From JBLXBZ01 sp048265185 (GTDB lineage: Bacteria; Pseudomonadota; Alphaproteobacteria; Rhizobiales; Stappiaceae), in contig JBLXBZ010000002.1 of the NCBI GenBank assembly GCA_048265185.1, positions 62,001-126,000 on the forward strand: a DNA stretch of 64,000 bases. Direction: 5' to 3'. The notes below the pieces were generated by a model. It had not been told where the DNA came from, searched no databases, and saw only the letters and a list, made by a program, of their open reading frames with translations. A program made the translations under genes and the position numbers. Positions 1 to 8,707 of this stretch are shown one piece after another (position 1 is the first letter of the stretch; every line of letters begins with the position of its first letter).

Positions 1-1215
1 GCGATGCTGGTTGACAGCTGGTATGACACTTACCTTGGCGTCATGGTTTTGGTTCGCATTATCGACGGCACTTTGAAAAAAGGGCAGCGCATCAAGATGA
101 TGGGTTCAAACGCGGTCTATGACGTGGACCGGGTCGGGGTTATGACGCCAAAGTTCCTGCAGGTGGACAGCCTTAGCCCCGGTGAAATCGGCGTGTTGAC
201 CGGCTCGATCAAGGAAGTGGCCGACACCCGTGTCGGTGACACCATTACTGAAGATAAAAAACCTTGCGCGGAGGCTTTGCCGGGCTTCAAACCAGCGCAG
301 CCGGTAGTGTTCTGCGGATTGTTTCCAATTGACGCCAATGACTTTGACGATCTGCGCGCGGCCATGGGAAAATTGCGTCTGAATGACGCCTCGTTCTCCT
401 TCGAGATGGAATCCTCCGCCGCGCTCGGCTTTGGCTTCCGCTGTGGTTTTCTGGGTCTCTTGCATTTGGAGATCGTTCAGGAGCGATTGGCGCGTGAGTT
501 CAATCTGGATCTCATCGCTACGGCGCCGTCGGTTGTCTACCAATTGGTGATGACGGATGGGGAGATGATCGAGCTGCATAATCCCGCCGACATGCCGGAC
601 GTGGTGAAAATTTCGACCGTGAGCGAGCCGTGGATTCGCGCGACGATCATGACGCCGGACGACTATCTCGGCGGCATCTTGAAGCTTTGCCAGGAACGGC
701 GCGGCATTCAGGTGGACCTTAATTATGTCGGCGCCCGCGCCATGGTGGTCTATGATTTGCCGTTGAACGAGGTCGTGTTTGATTTCTATGACCGGTTGAA
801 ATCAATCTCCAAAGGCTATGCGTCTTTCGATTACGCCATCACCGACTACCGCGAAGGCGATCTGGTGAAAATGTCGGTTCTGGTCAACGCCGAGCCGGTG
901 GACGCGCTGTCGATGCTGGTTCACCGTTCGCAGGCGGAGCGCCGAGGGCGCGCCATGTGCGAAAAATTGAAAGAGCTGATCCCGCGCCATATGTTCAAGA
1001 TTCCGATTCAGGCGGCCATCGGCGGGCGGGTGCTGGCGCGCGAGACCATTTCGGCTTTGCGTAAGGACGTGACCGCGAAATGCTATGGCGGCGACGCCAC
1101 GCGTAAGCGCAAGCTTCTTGAAAAGCAGAAAGAGGGCAAGAAGCGTATGCGTCAATTCGGCAAGGTCGAAATTCCGCAGGAGGCCTTCATTCAAGCGTTG
1201 AAGATGGATGATTGA
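1..1215 (+). CDS. lepA: Elongation factor 4 (LepA), 5'-truncated by the window edge
   Basis: This is the C-terminal two thirds (404 codons) of the ribosome back-translocase GTPase EF4. The frame is open at base 1, so the GTPase domain (about 195 residues of a usual ~600) lies upstream of the window. Visible parts are domain II (from the DSWYDTYLGV segment), the EF-G-like domains III and V with the FGFRCGFLGLLHLEIVQERL stretch, and the LepA-specific C-terminal domain with RHMFKIPIQAAIGG, CYGGDATRKRKLLEKQKEGK and the final FGKVEIPQEAF. EF4 acts on stalled or mis-translocated ribosomes. It converges with pheT, and a hairpin follows its stop. The identity is not in doubt; only the start is missing. 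Confidence 0.97.
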   Translation, partial: AMLVDSWYDTYLGVMVLVRIIDGTLKKGQRIKMMGSNAVYDVDRVGVMTPKFLQVDSLSPGEIGVLTGSIKEVADTRVGDTITEDKKPCAEALPGFKPAQPVVFCGLFPIDANDFDDLRAAMGKLRLNDASFSFEMESSAALGFGFRCGFLGLLHLEIVQERLAREFNLDLIATAPSVVYQLVMTDGEMIELHNPADMPDVVKISTVSEPWIRATIMTPDDYLGGILKLCQERRGIQVDLNYVGARAMVVYDLPLNEVVFDFYDRLKSISKGYASFDYAITDYREGDLVKMSVLVNAEPVDALSMLVHRSQAERRGRAMCEKLKELIPRHMFKIPIQAAIGGRVLARETISALRKDVTAKCYGGDATRKRKLLEKQKEGKKRMRQFGKVEIPQEAFIQALKMDD

Positions 1216-1253
1216 TCGCTGCGCCGCGGCGAATTGACACGGAAATATTTGAG

Positions 1254-1285
1254 AAACGGCGGGCTGGATCACGGCTCGCCGTTTT
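1254..1285 (+). terminator. Rho-independent terminator after lepA
   Basis: Arms AAACGGCG (1254-1261) and CGCCGTTT (1277-1284) enclose a GC-rich loop that can itself pair (GGC...GCT region). A T-rich stretch (TTTTGTGTTT) follows. It lies about 40 bases beyond the lepA stop. Confidence 0.6.
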
Positions 1286-1380
1286 GTGTTTGGCTGGCTT
1301 GGCTTTTGGTTGGTTTGATTGTATTCGCCGGCTATGGATGCGCCCCGCCGCGTGCGGCGGCGAGGGCGCGCTCAGTTCAT

Positions 1381-3798
1381 TTAGCCTCGCAGCTTCCCGC
1401 CTGTGGCTTTCTCCACCGAAGCGATGATCTTGGCGGCGATGGCCTCGATTTCCTCGTCTGTCAGGGTTTTTTTCTTCGGCTGTAGAGTGACGTCGATGGC
1501 GAGGGACTTTTGCCCCTCCGCCACGCCTTGGCCTTCGTATATGTCAAACAGGTTCACATGGGTGATTAGCTGTTTTTCTGCGCCGCGGGCCGCTTTGATG
1601 AGCTTGTCGGAGGAAACTTCTTTATCAACCACGAAAGCGAAATCTCGGCGCACCGGCATAAGATCGGCGAGATTAAGCGCGCCTTTGGAGCGCGACGCTT
1701 TGGATTTGGTTTGGGGGATAGCGTCGAGCAGCACTTCGAAAGCTACGATTGGCCCTTCAATGTCAAGCTTATCCAGAAGAGCGGGGTGTAACTCGCCAAA
1801 ACGCGCGAGAACGGTTTTTGGCCCAAGGCGCAATTCGCCAGAGCGGCCCGGATGAAGCCAGTCGGGCGTGTCCGCGAAGACCATCAATTTATCAGCCGGG
1901 GCGCCGGCCGCCGAAAGGGCGGCGAGGGCGTCGGCCTTGGCGTCGAAGGCGTCGACGTGTGAAGCGTTTCCGGACCAATGACGATCGCCTCCCGTCATGA
2001 CGCAGGTTCCGCGACGTATCCCGGCGGCGACCATTTTCTGGCCTGAGGGGGCGTCACTTTCAAACACCTGCCCGATTTCAAACAAAGCGACGTCTGGATA
2101 TCCTCGGTCGGCGTTTCGCTGGGCGGCGAGGGCCAGACCGGGAACGAGACTGGGGCGCATATGCGATAAGTCCGAGGAAATCGGATTGGCTAGCTCCAGG
2201 TCCGCGCCGCCGCCACCGAACGCCTGCGCTTGTTCTTGAGAAATGAAAGACCATGTGACGGCTTCTTTCATGCCGCGGGCGGCGAGGGCGCGGCGCGCCT
2301 GATTGCGCCGGGTCTGGCTGGTGGTCAGCATTTTGGAGGCGATGGTGGAGGGGCGTGGCAATGGGGTGGACGGCACTTGGTCGATGCCGGCGATCCGCAT
2401 GACTTCCTCCACCAAATCGGCTTTGCCTTCAATGTCGGGACGCCATGAGGGCGGCGCTACCTTGACGCTGTCGCCGCTTCCCGTCACCCAGAACCCAAGA
2501 CGGGTGAGGATTACTTTTATTTCTGTGTGCGACAGATCCAGCCCGGAGAGGCGTTTTACTTCCGAGTACGGAAAGTCAATGATCAGGGATTGTTCAGGAA
2601 TCGCCCCGGCGAAAGAGAGTTCGCAAGGGATCCCACCGCAAATCTCCGTAACCAGATGGGTGGCCTGATCTAAACCCGGCAGGCAGAAGTTCGGATCGAC
2701 GCCGCGCTCAAAGCGATAGCGGGCGTCGGAGCTGAGGCCTAGTTTGCGCCCGGTTTGCGCAATGTTGAACTCATCCCAAAGGGCGGATTCAATCAAGACG
2801 TTGGTGGTGGTTTCATTGCAGCCGGAGAGTTCCCCGCCCATGATCCCGCCAATGGACTCCACGCCATTGTCATCGGCGACGACGACAATGTTTTCGTCCA
2901 GCTTGTAGGTCTTGCCGTCAAGGGCGAGCAATTCCTCTCCCGCGCGAGCGCGGCGCACCACCAGATCGCCTGCGACCTTGTCGGCGTCGAAGACATGCAG
3001 CGGGCGCCCCCGGTCAAAGGTCATATAGTTGGTGATGTCCACCAACGCATTGATGGGGCGAAGGCCAATGGCCACGAGGCGCTTTTGCATCCATTGTGGC
3101 GAGGGGCCGTTTTTGACGCCCTTAACCAGCCGTAATCCGAAGGCGGGGCATAGGGGCTGGCCGTCCGCGAAGTCCAGCGATACGGAAACGGGAGAAGCTG
3201 CGGTGGCCTGCACCGGCTCTGGGCGGTTTTCCTTCAGCTTGCCAAGGCCGGCCGCGGCCAGATCCCGGGCAATGCCGGAGACGCCGGCGCAATCGGAGCG
3301 GTTCGGCGTCAAACCGATTTCAATGACGGGATCGTCAAGGCCGATATATTCAGCGTAATTGATCCCTATGGGCGCGTCTTCCGGCAAATCGATGATGCCG
3401 TCATGTTCTTCGGAAAGCTCCAGCTCTCTTTCAGAACACATCATGCCGAAGCTTTCCACGTCACGGATTTTGCCGACGGACAAGGTGATGTCGAGACCGG
3501 GAACATAATCGCCGGGTTTTCCCAGAACGCCCACCAGACCGGCGCGGGCGTTGGGGGCGCCGCAAACGATTTGAACGGGGGCGCCCTCGCCTGTGTCGAC
3601 GCTCAAGACTTGCAGTCGGTCGGCGTTGGGGTGAGGGGCGGCCGTCAGAACTTTGGCGATATGAAACGGACGTAATTTGTCTGCCGGATTGCTTACGCTT
3701 TCAACTTCCAGGCCGATCATGGTCAGTTTGTCGACGATTTCGTCAAGGGTGGCGTCGGTGTCGAGGTGGTCTTTTAGCCATGACAACGTGAATTTCAT
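1381..3798 (-). CDS. pheT: Phenylalanyl-tRNA synthetase beta subunit
   Basis: 805 residues, the normal length for bacterial PheT. Together with PheS it forms the cytoplasmic alpha2-beta2 enzyme that charges tRNA-Phe. Seen in order: an N-terminal segment starting MKFTLSWLKDHL, the EMAP-type tRNA-binding fold (about 40-150, with APHPNADRLQV), the B3/B4 editing domain (about 200-400, with NYMTFDRGRPLHVFDADK), B5 (about 405-475), the catalytic-like core, and the C-terminal ferredoxin-like anticodon-binding domain (about 712-805, starting PVRRDFAFVVD). It is the last gene of the minus-strand infC-rpmI-rplT...pheS...pheT block. Unusually, it is separated from pheS by a membrane-protein gene. Confidence 0.98.
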   Translation of the reverse strand: MKFTLSWLKDHLDTDATLDEIVDKLTMIGLEVESVSNPADKLRPFHIAKVLTAAPHPNADRLQVLSVDTGEGAPVQIVCGAPNARAGLVGVLGKPGDYVPGLDITLSVGKIRDVESFGMMCSERELELSEEHDGIIDLPEDAPIGINYAEYIGLDDPVIEIGLTPNRSDCAGVSGIARDLAAAGLGKLKENRPEPVQATAASPVSVSLDFADGQPLCPAFGLRLVKGVKNGPSPQWMQKRLVAIGLRPINALVDITNYMTFDRGRPLHVFDADKVAGDLVVRRARAGEELLALDGKTYKLDENIVVVADDNGVESIGGIMGGELSGCNETTTNVLIESALWDEFNIAQTGRKLGLSSDARYRFERGVDPNFCLPGLDQATHLVTEICGGIPCELSFAGAIPEQSLIIDFPYSEVKRLSGLDLSHTEIKVILTRLGFWVTGSGDSVKVAPPSWRPDIEGKADLVEEVMRIAGIDQVPSTPLPRPSTIASKMLTTSQTRRNQARRALAARGMKEAVTWSFISQEQAQAFGGGGADLELANPISSDLSHMRPSLVPGLALAAQRNADRGYPDVALFEIGQVFESDAPSGQKMVAAGIRRGTCVMTGGDRHWSGNASHVDAFDAKADALAALSAAGAPADKLMVFADTPDWLHPGRSGELRLGPKTVLARFGELHPALLDKLDIEGPIVAFEVLLDAIPQTKSKASRSKGALNLADLMPVRRDFAFVVDKEVSSDKLIKAARGAEKQLITHVNLFDIYEGQGVAEGQKSLAIDVTLQPKKKTLTDEEIEAIAAKIIASVEKATGGKLRG

Positions 3799-3875
3799 CG
3801 GTTCGTCTCTCTTTTGCGAAGCCTGTGTTCCTCAACCTCTTGCGGGGAGAAAGTGGGCTGGTCTGATACGCTCAT

Positions 3876-4544
3876 TCAGGGTTGCAGATTGCGCACGTTA
3901 AATCGGTCAAGGTCGGGCACAGGAGAAGCGGAGCCGTAATTATCGGCGAAGCGCTGACCGATACTGGTCATCTGCTGGGTCCAGCGCCTGACTTGTTCGC
4001 TGTCGAGGGTTTTTCCTTCGGCGATATTGAGCGACGTTTCCGCTTCAATTGCGTCTCGCAGCAAGCCCAATTCCATTTGGGCGATGTGTTCCGCGCGGTA
4101 CTTTCCTAGCCAGCCTGCAGTGATGGTGACGATAATCACCAGAACCGCGGCGGAAGAGGTGAGAATAGCCCAGCGGGAAATTCCAGAAATTCGCCGTTCC
4201 GTTAAAACCAGAACAATGGTGGCGATTGAAAGAAACGCCGTGATCGACACCGCGGTCAGGAAGCTTTCGTATTTTTGGATGGCGTTGGCTTCGTGGTTCG
4301 CGCGCAGGCTTGTGATCCGTTCGCGTAGATACAGGATCGGATCAGCCTCTTGACCAAGGGCCGCGCGAAAATACTCGTCACAATAGCGAAGGCGCCCCCG
4401 TTCGTTGATTTTTTCGGAGCATACGTCAACAAAAGACAAAGGTCTTTCCGCATCTGGAAGAGCGTCTTGCGCGCTCGCCATTGAAGAAAGGCCCATGGAA
4501 AACGTCAACATGATTAAGGCGATAATGATTCTCAGCGATGCCAT
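3876..4544 (-). CDS. Membrane protein of unknown function between pheS and pheT
   Basis: I do not recognise this 222-residue protein. I chose the ATG at 4544 because AAGGAG lies about 10 bases upstream and the product then begins with a clear signal sequence (about 1-25, ending SMASAQ). The longer open frame upstream overlaps pheS and looks non-coding. Residues 26-90 are charged, with two cysteines (Cys42, Cys55) that could pair. Two hydrophobic helices follow (about 95-114 and 125-146) with a short basic loop (TERRISGISR) between them. The tail (147-222) is helical and charged. It starts 37 bases after the pheS stop and ends 77 bases before the pheT start on the same strand, so it is probably co-transcribed with both. 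There is no basis for assigning a function. Confidence 0.75.
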   Translation of the reverse strand: MASLRIIIALIMLTFSMGLSSMASAQDALPDAERPLSFVDVCSEKINERGRLRYCDEYFRAALGQEADPILYLRERITSLRANHEANAIQKYESFLTAVSITAFLSIATIVLVLTERRISGISRWAILTSSAAVLVIIVTITAGWLGKYRAEHIAQMELGLLRDAIEAETSLNIAEGKTLDSEQVRRWTQQMTSIGQRFADNYGSASPVPDLDRFNVRNLQP

Positions 4545-4581
4545 CGAGCGTTCGCTCCTTAAGTTCGCACGCGGGCGGCGC

Positions 4582-5670
4582 TCAACGCGACAAGCCGCTG
4601 AAGAGTGTTGGAAGGTCCAGTGGACGGAAGCCATAGTGATCAATCCAGCGCACATCGGCGTCGAAAAAGGCCCGAAGGTCCGGCATTCCATATTTCAGCA
4701 TGGCGATGCGGTCGATGCCCATGCCCCAGGCGAAGCCTTGATATTCATCCGGGTCCAAACCGCAATTGCGGATCACATTTGGATGCACCATGCCGCACCC
4801 AAGAATTTCCAGCCAGTCGTCCCCCTCGCCAATGCGCACTTCGTTGCCGGAGCGATCACAGCCCACGTCCACTTCCATTGATGGTTCGGTGAAGGGGAAG
4901 AACGATGGGCGAAACCGCATTTTGACGCTTTCCACCTCAAAAAACGCCTTGCAGAATTCTTCAAGAATCCATTTCAAGTGCCCGATATGGCACTCCTTGT
5001 CGATCACCAGCCCTTCAACCTGATGGAACATGGGGGTGTGGGTCTGGTCGCTGTCGCAACGATAGGTTCTGCCGGGAATGATCACGCGAATCGGCGGTTT
5101 TTGCGACGTCATCGTGCGAATTTGCACCGGAGACGTATGGGTGCGCAGCAACATGCGTTCGCCATCTTCCTTGGGATTGAAGAAGAAAGTGTCGTGCATC
5201 TCGCGGGCTGGATGGCCTTCGGGGAAGTTTAGCGCAGTGAAGTTCAGATGGTCGGTTTCGATGTCTGGGCCCTCAGCGATCGAGAAGCCCATGTCGGCGA
5301 AAATCGCTGTGAGTTCGTCAATCACCTGAGATACGGGATGGATGCGTCCCTCTTCCGCCGGCGATGAGCGCAGGGGCAAGGTGACGTCGACGCGTTCTTG
5401 CTCGAGGCGGGCGGCGAGCGCCGCTGATTTCAGCCGTTCCTTGCGCTCGGCGATGGCGTCGGCGACGCGGGTTTTAAGGCCGTTCAGCGCCGGGCCCATG
5501 GTTTTGCGTTCGTCTGGCGACATCTTGCCCAGAGTCTTCATTTTTTCCGATACGCTGCCTTTCTTCCCCAAGGTGGCGACACGCACGTCTTCAAGGGCGT
5601 TTTCGCTCTCGGCGGCGTTGATGGCGGCGAGAATTTCAGTTTCTAAAGTATCGAGTTCGGACATTGTCAC
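4582..5670 (-). CDS. pheS: Phenylalanyl-tRNA synthetase alpha subunit
   Basis: About 360 residues. Catalytic subunit of the class II tRNA-Phe ligase. The N-terminal ~90 residues are a charged coiled-coil that binds tRNA; the catalytic core follows, with the motif 2 region (FHQVEGLVIDKECHIGHLK) and the C-terminal motif 3 (GFAWGMGIDRIAMLKYGMPD). The start is either GTG at 5670 or ATG at 5664 two codons later; neither has a strong Shine-Dalgarno sequence. The 250 bases upstream hold no recognisable gene, and I could not find a Phe-rich attenuator leader there. Confidence 0.97.
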   Translation of the reverse strand: MTMSELDTLETEILAAINAAESENALEDVRVATLGKKGSVSEKMKTLGKMSPDERKTMGPALNGLKTRVADAIAERKERLKSAALAARLEQERVDVTLPLRSSPAEEGRIHPVSQVIDELTAIFADMGFSIAEGPDIETDHLNFTALNFPEGHPAREMHDTFFFNPKEDGERMLLRTHTSPVQIRTMTSQKPPIRVIIPGRTYRCDSDQTHTPMFHQVEGLVIDKECHIGHLKWILEEFCKAFFEVESVKMRFRPSFFPFTEPSMEVDVGCDRSGNEVRIGEGDDWLEILGCGMVHPNVIRNCGLDPDEYQGFAWGMGIDRIAMLKYGMPDLRAFFDADVRWIDHYGFRPLDLPTLFSGLSR

Positions 5671-5921
5671 TCAACCGTTGGGGCGTTTGGATGTTGGCGG
5701 CGTTGGGCGCTTACGCTTTTTATGGCGAAGCGTGAATTTCTCAAGTGGATCTCTTGGGTCTCTTTTATCAGAAACGGCTTGCGAATCCAGTCGCGAGGGC
5801 GTTCAAGGGAATTTGCCGCTTGAATTGTCGCTGCGCCATGTTTGAGCCTGTTGATGGAGGAGGCGCGGTTCATGGGGACGGCGGCTAAGGGCATGAAAAC
5901 GCGGGACGCGGAAGGGGCACG

Positions 5922-6980
5922 TCAACTCATCCACCGCAACACGCGCGCTTTAACGGGATTTTGGAAGGGACGGTTCTCTTCGCCGGAGGCGCTCCATTCT
6001 TTCTTGAGCTGCATCCACCAGCGGCCTTGGGTGTCGGCGTCGTTGATGAGCATCAGACGTGGGTTATACTCAAGCCCTTCCCGCTGTTGGATCACCACGC
6101 GTCGGTCCTGATCGAGAAACACCTTCATAAGGTGGCGCAGCAAGGGCTTGAAAGGCCAGACCCATCCCATGGAGGCCCAGAACATTTGCCGCACTTCCGT
6201 AGTGTCTTCGTCAATGGGGGTGATGGTCGTAAGCCCCACGACCGAATGTTTGGAGCCTTTGATGTGTTCTATGCGCAGCCCCGGAAGCCGATAGATTATC
6301 TCCGTGGTGACGTCATCGCCGAGCAGGCGATAGGCGATGTTTTGCGGGGGGAGTTTGTGACGCGCCATGGCCCAGCCGAGTTCGGCCGGCTCAAATGATT
6401 TTTCTTTGGCGCGCAGTTTCGTGGCGTTTTTCTTGAACCACCAAGAAGTGTGTACGAAAGCGGCGTGAGTTGGGTCCATCAAACCGAGGGCGGCGTGATC
6501 CACGGAGCAGACGAAAGGCAGCATGATCGCTAGGCTCGGGGGCGTTTGGGCGGAGAAATCCGGGAGCATCGGCGGTTCCGGTTGTCGCCCATCTTCAGGT
6601 TTCTCTCCATTCTCAGCGAAATAAATCCAGATAAGCCCCTGCTGTTCTCGCACAGGAAACGCGCCGCAGGAAATTTTGGAGTAATCAATGGTTTGGTATT
6701 CATGGGTGGAGGGAATATCGACGCATGTGCCTGACGTGTCGAATTTCCAGCCATGATAGCAGCATTGCACCGATTCGCCGTCGAACTTTCCATGACGCAA
6801 GGGAATACCGCGGTGAGGGCAAATATCGCGTAACGCAAACGCGGCGCCATTGCTCGCGCGGCCAAGTAGAATAGGTTCGTTCATCAGCTTCTTGCCCAGC
6901 ATTTTGCCGGGGGTGAGTTCGCTTGACGGGCAGGCCACATACCATAGACCGCGCAGAAGCTCCGCTTTCAGGCCATTCAT
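5922..6980 (-). CDS. Rieske non-heme iron oxygenase, alpha-subunit type
   Basis: 352 residues from the ATG at 6980, which has GGAG seven bases upstream. The Rieske [2Fe-2S] ligands are visible as C54-x-H56 and C73-x-x-H76 (CPHRG and CCYHGW). The mononuclear iron site reads D169-x-x-H172-x4-H177 (DPTHAAFVH). The product therefore has the layout of aromatic-ring or vanillate-demethylase-type oxygenases, which use O2 and electrons from a separate reductase. No reductase gene is nearby and the substrate cannot be read from sequence. It sits alone between rplT and pheS on the same strand, with the rplT terminator upstream, so it probably has its own promoter. Confidence 0.9.
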   Translation of the reverse strand: MNGLKAELLRGLWYVACPSSELTPGKMLGKKLMNEPILLGRASNGAAFALRDICPHRGIPLRHGKFDGESVQCCYHGWKFDTSGTCVDIPSTHEYQTIDYSKISCGAFPVREQQGLIWIYFAENGEKPEDGRQPEPPMLPDFSAQTPPSLAIMLPFVCSVDHAALGLMDPTHAAFVHTSWWFKKNATKLRAKEKSFEPAELGWAMARHKLPPQNIAYRLLGDDVTTEIIYRLPGLRIEHIKGSKHSVVGLTTITPIDEDTTEVRQMFWASMGWVWPFKPLLRHLMKVFLDQDRRVVIQQREGLEYNPRLMLINDADTQGRWWMQLKKEWSASGEENRPFQNPVKARVLRWMS

Positions 6981-7205
6981 ATACAATCTCCCGACGTTAT
7001 ATTGAAATATGCGACGTCTAGAGCGCGTCCGGCGAAAAGCGCGCGGCGGCCGCGATTAAGAACCGTTTGTGTTTAAACCGCCTGAAAGCAAGGCTCAAGA
7101 GGCGTTGACGTTCTGGTTGGCTTCTGCGCAGGGAGCCGGCTTTGGAGCGAGGGAGGCAAAGGGGCGAAAGACGCCATGAGCTGGATTGGCCGTAGGGCCG
7201 TGGAA

Positions 7206-7239
7206 TACAAAAAAGGCGCGCCCCAGGGAGCGCGCCTTT
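7206..7239 (-). terminator. Rho-independent terminator of the infC-rpmI-rplT operon
   Basis: A perfect 10-bp stem (7212-7221 with 7230-7239, core GGCGCGC) is followed on the minus strand by six T residues (A run at 7209-7214). It lies just downstream of the rplT stop, a classical intrinsic terminator. Confidence 0.85.
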
Positions 7240-7258
7240 AACGTCTCGTCGCCTATGG

Positions 7259-7615
7259 TCAAGCGAGCGCGGATTGCGCTTTGTCAACCAAGGCCTTGAA
7301 TGCGTCCGGCTGGTGAATAGCCAGATCGGAGAGAACCTTACGATCAACTTCAACGCCGGCTTTGGTCAAGCCTTCGATGAAGCGGCCATAGGGGAGGCCG
7401 TGTTCACGAGTGGCGGCGTTGATGCGCTGAATCCAGAGCGAGCGGAAATTACGCTTGCGCGCCTTACGATCGCGGTAAGCGTATTGAGCCGCTTTTTCGA
7501 CCGCCTGTTTGGCGACGCGGATCGTATTTTTCCGGCGGCCATAGTAACCTTTGGCTGCCTTGATAACTTTTTTATGACGTGCGTGGGCCGTTACACCCCG
7601 TTTGACACGCGACAT
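7259..7615 (-). CDS. rplT: 50S ribosomal protein L20
   Basis: 118 residues, the usual length. Very basic N-terminal extension starting MSRVKRGVTAHARHKKVIK, then the globular domain with GYYGRRKNT and QRINAATREHGLPYGRFI. L20 is an early 23S rRNA-binding assembly protein; in Escherichia coli it also represses translation of its own operon (known of the family, not shown here). It lies 31 bases after rpmI and is followed by a strong terminator. Confidence 0.99.
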   Translation of the reverse strand: MSRVKRGVTAHARHKKVIKAAKGYYGRRKNTIRVAKQAVEKAAQYAYRDRKARKRNFRSLWIQRINAATREHGLPYGRFIEGLTKAGVEVDRKVLSDLAIHQPDAFKALVDKAQSALA

Positions 7616-7646
7616 GGCATATATCCTTTAAATGCGAGGGGGTGGT

Positions 7647-7844
7647 TCAACCGTAGGGCAGGAACTGCTTCACGATGCGTGCATCTTGCGGGCTGAGCGT
7701 GGTGGTGCCACGAGCCTTGCGGATGAACTTCGTCGTGCGCTTGATCATGCCGTGGCGTTTGCCGGCCTGCGCGGATTTGACCTTACCTGACGCGGTCAGT
7801 TTGAAGCGCTTTTTCGCCCCAGACTTCGTTTTCAGCTTGGGCAT
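7647..7844 (-). CDS. rpmI: 50S ribosomal protein L35
   Basis: 65 residues, the normal size. Starts MPKLKTKSGAKKRFKLTASG and contains the conserved GKRHGM and a basic core. Part of the large ribosomal subunit. Second gene of the infC-rpmI-rplT operon; the spacing from infC is unusually large at about 320 bases. Confidence 0.99.
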   Translation of the reverse strand: MPKLKTKSGAKKRFKLTASGKVKSAQAGKRHGMIKRTTKFIRKARGTTTLSPQDARIVKQFLPYG

Positions 7845-8164
7845 TTTGCATCCTTTCTTTGGTGCGGCCTAAACGGCCGCTTTATTACTGGTGCATGTCA
7901 AGTCGCCACGGCATGCCCTGGTATTTGTTTCGGCGTAGTTTGGAGTTGTCGTTCGCCGAACTGGCGAAGAAATACAACTACGCGTCCACAAAAGAGCCGG
8001 GCGACTCTGGACCGGCGGTTTATATGCGCTCCGGCCTTGAGAGGCAAGCCCGAACATACGCCGCCTTGAAAATAATCTGATGAAATTAAAAGGCGCCGAA
8101 AACGCAAAATGCCCGGCGCGCGCCGGGCATTGAGCATATTCCAACAAGCGTCTGGCTTTTGGTT
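7845..8164 (-). other. Long infC-rpmI intercistronic region
   Basis: About 320 bases separate infC from rpmI. A perfect palindrome lies near the infC end (8108-8131). The rest shows no convincing gene; a 92-codon open frame through it crosses the hairpin and resembles no protein I know. It may hold an internal promoter for rpmI-rplT or an autoregulatory leader, but I cannot mark either. Confidence 0.5.
8108..8131 (-). terminator. Perfect 24-bp palindrome after infC, candidate attenuator
   Basis: The arms are AATGCCCGGCGC and its exact complement. It lies 33 bases downstream of the infC stop, with T-rich sequence (TTTTGCGTTTT) following on the minus strand. It could end some infC transcripts and lower rpmI-rplT expression, or act as an RNA structure for autoregulation. 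Confidence 0.55.
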
Positions 8165-8707
8165 TTATCGTGAAATAGGCGCCAAAATCATGATCATTTG
8201 GCGGCCTTCAAGCCTTGGCGAGTACTCGACCTTTGCGATATCAGCCGTTTCGTCGCGAACCCGGTGCAAAAGTTTCATACCCAGATCCTGGTGCGCCATT
8301 TCACGCCCACGGAAACGAAGCGTCACCTTGACCTTATCGCCATCGTCAAAGAAACGCTGCATATTCCGCATCTTCACTTCATAATCATGAGTGTCGATGT
8401 TTGGTCGCATCTTAATTTCTTTGATCTCTACGGTTTTCTGCTTTTTGCGAGCTTCGGCCGCTTTTTTCTGGGCTTGGTACTTATGTCGACCATAATCCAG
8501 AATTTTGCAGACTGGCGGTGATTGGTTTGGGGAAATCTCAACGAGGTCCAGACCAGCATCCATGGCCATGGCCAGAGCTTCTTCCGTCAGGACGACGCCA
8601 CGGTTTTCACCTTCGTGATCAATCAACTGTACTTCGCGTACGCGAATTTCTTGGTTTGTGCGCGGGCCATCCTTACTGGGAGGCGGGGCGCGAAATGGAC
8701 GGCGAAT
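8165..8707 (-). CDS. infC: Translation initiation factor IF-3, with ATT start codon
   Basis: 180 residues when started at the ATT at 8707, which lies 9 bases after GAGGAG. Reading from there gives RRPFRAPP, then GPRTNQEIR and VREVQLIDHEGENRG, the conserved IF-3 N-domain. The conventional start codons in frame would cut this off. Rare AUU starts in infC are known to let IF-3 control its own translation, because IF-3 discriminates against non-canonical starts. The C-domain (about 95-178) contains KMRPNIDTHDYEVKM and VTLRFRGREMAHQDLG. First gene of the operon; its promoter should lie in the AT-rich region upstream. Confidence 0.96.
   Translation of the reverse strand: MRRPFRAPPPSKDGPRTNQEIRVREVQLIDHEGENRGVVLTEEALAMAMDAGLDLVEISPNQSPPVCKILDYGRHKYQAQKKAAEARKKQKTVEIKEIKMRPNIDTHDYEVKMRNMQRFFDDGDKVKVTLRFRGREMAHQDLGMKLLHRVRDETADIAKVEYSPRLEGRQMIMILAPISR

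Noticed and set aside
5671..5921. Possible pheST attenuator leader
   Set aside because: Only a weak 6-bp stem (5713-5733) and no run of Phe codons; not enough to call.
7869..8147. A 92-codon open frame between infC and rpmI, same strand
   Set aside because: Runs through the perfect hairpin at 8108-8131 and resembles no known protein; the region is more likely an RNA leader.
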